This document shows, in pieces, positions 58,413 through 64,000 of a stretch of 64,000 nucleotides of DNA (position 1 is its first letter; each line of letters starts with the position of its first letter). The notes below the pieces were generated by a model. That model was not told the DNA's origin, ran no database searches, and saw nothing but the letters and a program-made list of their open reading frames with translations. The stretch is taken from contig CP141147.1 in the NCBI GenBank assembly GCA_035235625.1, forward strand, positions 30,548,756 to 30,612,755. Reading direction: 5' to 3'. The DNA is from Saururus chinensis. Lineage: Eukaryota; Streptophyta; Magnoliopsida; Piperales; Saururaceae. The translations under genes were made by a program, and so were the position numbers.

Positions 58413-59445
58413 GGGTAAACAATGAGTAAGAGGGGGGTTTAAAAAGTAAAAATAAAATAAATTTTTAGTTTAGTGTATATTAAGAAAATTTTGTTAAATG
58501 CAATAGGGTAAAAGAGATAGGGGGTATTAAAGGGTTTTCCAAGGTATTATAGCCGCATTTTTTTATTATATGATGAGATTTATCTTTTATAAAATACAAA
58601 AGATATGTTAGAAGGAACTTAAACTTGTTTGATTCAGCAAGTTCCAGTAAGATAAAAACCCTATCCAACCCAACTTAAAATAGGTATAACTTGAATATTG
58701 ATAGGATTTTTCTAAATGATAATGGGTTTAAATTTACCAAAACTTGATCCGGTGGCAACGGTATCCGCAATGCCCATTCACTTTGTTTTCCTTTCTTTGG
58801 TCAACCCAAGATGGGCTACAGGTTGGGCCATAATAGGTTCGTTTAGAGTGTCCTAGACTGGTTCTAGTCAGACAAAACCAAGCCCGGTTGGATTTTATGC
58901 AGGCCTCTTGGCACTCGGACAGTATAATTATTACAATCATCCTGAAGTAATAAAGCAACTAAAAATTACCAACTTCAGCTACCATGGTTTCTCTCATACG
59001 TGTTATTCATCTTGCTCTCAGCTCTCGACATTAAGCATCCGTAGACTTGAAGATATATACGAGTACGAGTACATGTAATGAAAAATCTATGTAGAAGAAA
59101 AATTATATGTGAGTTAATACCTAAATAGAATTTTTTTATATTACCTGACTAAAGAACCTAATATTCCATATTCCTTGAATTTTAAACATAAATGTTATAT
59201 TACTTATTTATAGATGAAACTGCATTTAAGTTTTAAATAAATCCACTACTTATACATATTAAAATAAATAAATATTAGAATAGTATGGTGTCATTCTAGT
59301 GGGGAGGATTCATCAGCGGTAGTAGATAGTCACCGGTGGGAAGTGACATGTGATGACTCACCAGTGAGTGTTGTTCTTCAATAAAAACTCATTTTTTTAC
59401 TCCATAAGTTGTTTAGGGCTCCAAATGATTCATTTCGACATAATT
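58413..59445. other. Gene-free stretch before the Gypsy LTR
   Basis: AT-rich sequence with short frames only (minus 58668-58480 and 58958-58734). Nothing further is supported. Confidence 0.45.
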
Positions 59446-62400
59446 TGTAAGGACCCTTATTTCTAAATCGGTTTTGGTTTTCTTTAATTATTAATTATCG
59501 TGAGATTTACGCGTTTTCTGATCTTATTCGATGATTTCGTAAATAAATAGTGTTTGTGATGGTTTTAACCAAAATTAACTTCAATATTAGTGGTTTTAAG
59601 TAATTTTAAAATAAATATAAATTTTTGGGATTTTTTGGAATTTTTACTATTTTCCCAAAAATTAGGGTTTTGGCGAGACCCCTGTGGGCCCCACTGTCGA
59701 AAATTTTACTATTGTGTCAAATAAACTTAGACATCTACCTAAGGTTATACAAAAATTTTTAGAATTTTATTAGGCTTAATTAGTACTTAAATTTGTAAAA
59801 TATTCATTTTTAGCCTACTTTTCCTATTTACACCCCAAAACTTACCCATGCATACCCCAACCCTTACTATAAAAGGGCAGACCTGAGCCATTTTCATTTT
59901 TGGGAATAGGCTAAGGAATGAGGGCTGGCCTAATCCCCACTTAGGCTCGAATTAGAAGCCAATTAAGGTAAGCTTACTTTAATTAAGCATAATCCATGGT
60001 TTTCTTCTTAATCTCTTCTAAATCTACCCTTTCCCCCTTGTTTCAATTCATTTTTAGACCTCAAAAGCTATTGATTTGTGTTTTACTACAAACCCTAATA
60101 TTCAAATTTTAATTTTTACTACCAACAAGCCCTAGATCTAAGATTTAATTAGGGATTTCTTGGGTAAATCGATTTCTATTAGGGTTTAATTCAAACTTAT
60201 TGTGTTTTCAAGGATTTCAAGAAGGATGACTCTTCAATCCGAGCTTAATCAAGTGCTGAGGTAATGGGTCTTCAAAATCTCTGTTTATCCATGGTAAAAC
60301 TCTTCATTTTTGGCTTATTTCGAAATGAGTTGCTTGATTTAGTGTGTTAATGGTAAGATTAGAAAATAGAATTATTTAATCCCGATTTCTTAGGGTTTTG
60401 CATTATTATGATATGGTTTGATGTTTTGGAAGTAAAGAAGGACTTTTGATGATGATTAGGGTGTTAGATGTGGATTTGGAGTGTTATCAATGGTGTTTCG
60501 GTTTGGATTTGCGAAAGGAAGAAGATGGACTGTTCTGCCTTGTTGGCGTTCGAACGACAACATTGCCGGAACGACACTTTTCCAGTTCAGCCGATTGAAC
60601 GGCCTGCTGGGCATTCGAATGACATAACTATGAATTTCAAATTTTTACGTTTAACCGATCGAACAGCCTGAAGGGCGTTCGAACGGCTACACAACAGATT
60701 GGTTTTCCAATGCATGATGTTTATTTTGATAATTCCACTTTAGCTTGCCAATTTCATATGAATGTGGTGTGTTTTAAGCTATGCTATATTACTGGAAAGG
60801 CATGCTATTGAGGTTATGGAATTGAGATATATGCTTAAAAATTTGTGGAATGACTTATGTTTGTGGCATGATGTTGGAATCGTTATCTTAAAATTATGAA
60901 TGGTTGATTCCCTTTAGTTAAGCATATTTTCAGTAGGACTACAACCTATTATTGGACTGATTTGTCATGATAGATTGTGGTTAGTTGTGTGTGGATGTTG
61001 GTGAATGTCATGACTCAAGGATGAAATGAATGATCTTATATGTGTTTAGCCTTTGTGGTCGAGATTTGAATTGGGATACGATTTTAACGATTCTTCTTCT
61101 ATGATTTCCGCTGGAATTTATGTTTAGATGGAAATTCACATGTGTAGTGTGGTAGTGAGTCTAATTCCAAGCATGTTGGCATGCATTATATGAAATGCTT
61201 CGACTAGTTACACACACACATGTGGGGGTTTAATGATGATGATGTTGAAGCTTGATATTGTGATTATAAATGATGCATTAGGGGCTGATGAAAGCACTTA
61301 TCATGGATTAGGATTCATGTATGCTTTGCCCATGTATGTACCATGCTGCATGCATCATGAACATGGATTTCCAATTGAGGCTTTATTGAGGTTAATCGAA
61401 TTTGACCGATTGGATGAAATGTGGTGAAATTGTGTGCCAGATTGATCGGTCGTGGATTAATCGAAAGTTGATTGGTCCGAAAGGACATGTTTTGATTTGA
61501 AGTTCCTGGGTGGAACGAGTGCACTCCCTGGGTTGAGTCTTGTTAAATGGAATGATGTGGGGACGAGTTGTGTACTTGTCTTGCGGATTGTGAGAATGTT
61601 ATTATATGTGTCATCTGGACCCTGAGAATCCAGTGTAGTATGTCGTGTGCACCCCACTACCATGTGTTCTAGGGTTCTATGTGTGAGAACTCGGGCTCTT
61701 CCCTCCACAGGAGATGTCCCTGGGCGAACACCCCTGCTCTAGATTCTATGTGTGAGAATGGGACATCCTTGGCCAGGATCGTCCAGGGCGAGCAGTATTA
61801 GGGGTTGACAACCCCAATCTTTCTTTAATTCTTGTGTAGAATTTTGGACCATGACACGCCTTCGTGGCCTTGTCTATGCTCCCGTCTGTGTGACATTAAT
61901 GTGTGATTACTCCTTGATGGAGGTTGTGATGATACAATGCATGATGAAATATGTATGTTAGCGATACATTCATGTAGGTTGTGATGATATAATGCATAAT
62001 GAAATATGTATGTTAGAGATACATTCATGCAGGTTGATTATGATATAATGCATGTGGGAATATGTATGTTAGAGATACATCCATGCAGGTTGATTATGAT
62101 ATAATGCACGTGGGAATATATATGTTAGAGATACATTTATGCAGTTTGATTTTGATATAATGCATGTGGGAATATGTATGTTAGAGATACATCCATGCAG
62201 ATTGTTATGATATAATGCATGTTGGAATGTGTATATTGGAGATACATCCATGCAAGTTGATTTTACACCATGATGCAGTGTTAGGTGATATGTATTGTGT
62301 GATCAGAAAATGATGCATCATGTTAATCTTTGATCTAAACGACTATATTGCTATGTTATTGTATTTTCAATGTTGCTAGTGATATTAAAAACCATTGTTG

Positions 62401-62891
62401 AGTTTGTTAAACTCACCCCTCTTTCTTGTGTTTTGATTTGGGGCTGCGTGGTGTGACACACAGACAAACAAGATCTCCTCTTTGACGAAAGGTCGGAGAT
62501 GGCATGGATGTGATCGTGGAGATCTTTGTGTGGTTTATTTTCCTTAGTTATGTTGTTATTTGGAACCTTTGTGTAGGGTTCTTGTTTTGGATTTATGTCA
62601 CATTTTACAATTGTGATGCTTATGACCTATTTTGAGCCGGTGTGGGCTTTACTTAAACTAAGCTTGTGTGTTTGAGATTGTTGTTTACTTTGTGATAAGC
62701 AACACTTTTCTTTCCTTCTTATTTACTCTTGCTCAAAAGATTGTGCGTACTCCGTAATTTCTGTTAATCGCCCGTGGTTAGGGTTAAGTCTTCCACTAGA
62801 TCGTTTCTCAATTTTCCCTTCATCGCCCCCGCACGCTTGACCAGCCCTTGGACCGGGTTCGGCTCGAGTCGGGCATCGCCGGGGCGTGACA
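59446..62891 (+). mobile_element. Gypsy-type 5' LTR, 3446 bp
   Basis: Starts TGTAAGGACCC and ends GGGGCGTGACA, with TG...CA ends typical of Gypsy elements. A primer-binding site follows 7 bases after the LTR. A TATA box (TATAAAAG, 59868-59875) sits about 420 bp in and is a plausible start for element RNA. A 55-56-bp tandem array lies at 61921-62258. Short frames inside are not genes. The matching 3' LTR is not in the window, and the inner part stops soon after gag begins, so the target duplication could not be tested. Confidence 0.8.
61921..62258 (+). repeat. 55-56-bp tandem array in the Gypsy LTR
   Basis: About six units start at 61921, 61976, 62031, 62087, 62143 and 62199. Each has GATATAATGCATG, AATATGTATGTTAGAGATAC and ATCCATGCAGGTTG. 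The solo LTR at 19675-21997 has a different array (71 bp) made of similar ATGATATAAC/CATCATG words in a comparable part of the LTR. Confidence 0.9.
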
Positions 62892-62898
62892 AAGTTTT

Positions 62899-62910
62899 TG
62901 GTATCGGAGC
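62899..62910 (+). other. Primer-binding site, initiator tRNA-Met
   Basis: TGGTATCGGAGC differs by one base from TGGTATCAGAGC, the usual complement of the 3' end of plant initiator tRNA-Met. It lies 7 bases after the LTR end and fixes the element as plus-oriented. Confidence 0.85.
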
Positions 62911-63043
62911 ACATCTTTGTCCAAGAGTAAATAGGGTTTGTGTGACAAGTCTTGCTTGTTTGCTTGTTTGTGTGTTTTCTGATTGTTTGGCTGTGTGCTT
63001 TCGTGTTATTAGGTTGTACGATTTATGTCTGGTCGTTGTGTAG

Positions 63044-63405
63044 ATAGCTGGTCCTAATCATGCAGGCGCTAATAACCATCGCGGTGCTCGTGACCCAAGG
63101 GTGGACGATGTGTTGACTTCTATTGAAGGGTTGACACAGGTGTTCCAGGCTAAGCACGCGAGTGGTAGCAGTTTTGAGTCTCTTTCACTCGAGGGATTCA
63201 AGAAGCTTAATCCCCCTAGCTTCAAGGGTGGATTTGATACTTCTGTGGCGGATAATTGGAGGCTTCATATGGAGAAGATTGCTCGGACGAGGAGAAGACT
63301 AGACTTGCAGTCTTCACGTTCGAGGGTGAAGCTCAGAGGTGGTGGTTATCGATGGAGCATCAGAGGTTCCATGGCCGAGCGGACATTCCTTGACTTGACC
63401 TCAAC
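63044..63405 (+). pseudogene. Gypsy gag N-terminal fragment, broken
   Basis: The frame from 63044 begins with ATA where the gag start codon is expected (directly before codons for AGPNHAGANN). It then reads a typical plant Gypsy gag opening, with GFKKLNPPSFKGGFDTSVA and a following W..HMEKI stretch. A frame break of one base near 63285 shifts the reading; the next frame carries the expected GEAQRWW motif and meets a stop near 63400. Element similarity ends there, so pol and the 3' LTR are absent from this window. The product cannot be functional. Confidence 0.75.
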
Positions 63406-64000
63406 CCTATTATTTAATGATGTAAGATAGAGAGATTCAAAAGAAATTTTATGATAATTATTTTTTAGATTTTTTTATATTTAATAGTAAGTTAATATTT
63501 TTATGGGATTTTTATAGTTTTGGATGTGTATCTAATAAATGTTGAAATGCTCTCTCTCCAAACTCTCACTTTCTCAAATAATATGGAAAATGTTTAACAT
63601 TTATTTATAATGTGGCAATGTATATCTAAAAATTCTTTATATTTGGCCCATGTAAAGATAATGTATAAAAAGTAGGGTTAGGGTTTGGGTTTTCAACGCG
63701 ATTAACAAATAAGGTCAGGTCAAGACCCGACCAAATTTAAGCGTATGTCAAGGCTAACCCGGCCCTATTTGGCCTAACCCAACCTGATTTCTAGCCCTAC
63801 TTAAAGGAAATGACTTAGGCCACATTTAGGGAAGAGTTTTGATGTTTTATTATAACAATGAGCTCAACGTAAGAAATGCATAGCAATCTTTGATATTTGA
63901 GATCGATGGTGCATATGCTAGCACTAATTTGCGTTAATATGTGCATTGTTGATCTTAAGGATGAAGAGTTTTTATGCGTTTTTTACATTAGGCTTATTGT
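63406..64000. other. Right end of the window, no gene
   Basis: AT-rich sequence after the truncated Gypsy element. 63899-63956 is a small foldback of the GAGATC-tip family listed separately. Nothing else is seen. Confidence 0.5.
63899..63956. mobile_element. Small foldback element, GAGATC-tip family, copy 2
   Basis: AGATCGATGGTGCATATGC faces GTGCATTGTTGATCT, and the centre has GCTAGCACTAATTTGCG. It shares the tips and the TAGCACTA core with 8674-8766 but lacks the extra right-hand part. Confidence 0.5.

Overview
The window is nuclear DNA from a flowering plant. Two genes carry plant-type GT-AG introns, the intergenic space is AT-rich, and plant transposons dominate: Stowaway-like MITEs, a CACTA element, Gypsy LTRs, an RTE-type LINE, a Mutator-like element and a possible Helitron end. 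The species cannot be named from sequence reading alone.

Only two protein genes are well supported, both on the minus strand. The first (28496 down to 25555, three exons, 736 residues) is a GT-2/GTL1-type trihelix transcription factor with two trihelix DNA-binding domains. The second (54231 down to 43077, 21 exons, 1049 residues) is a class I valyl-tRNA synthetase. Every exon junction of both genes was read by eye with GT-AG ends and keeps frame. The two genes share no pathway: one is a developmental regulator, the other a housekeeping translation enzyme.

Layout. 1-14,450: gene-poor, with MITEs, foldback elements and a foldback element embedded in a long (TA)n tract. 14,451-23,200: a second copy of that foldback between 130-bp direct repeats, a 295-bp tandem duplication, and a 2.3-kb solo LTR with a perfect 5-bp target duplication sitting in older repeat sequence. 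25,555-29,020: the trihelix gene and its leader. 29,100-41,670: duplicated dispersed segments, a 3.8-kb non-autonomous CACTA element built of GA-rich blocks and subterminal repeats, microsatellites and many MITEs. 43,077-54,264: the valyl-tRNA synthetase gene; its 4.0-kb last intron holds an RTE fragment that contains a nested Mutator-like element. 54,372-58,412: a possible Helitron 5' end, short tandem duplications, a decayed GC-rich open frame and a six-unit hairpin satellite. 59,446-63,410: a 5' Gypsy LTR (3.4 kb), primer-binding site and a broken gag start.

The points most worth a second look are the hairpin satellite, the two (TA)n-associated foldback copies, the RTE/Mutator nest, the duplicated segment that supplies an empty site for a MITE, and the short start exon of the synthetase gene with a mobile-element end about 110-140 bp upstream.
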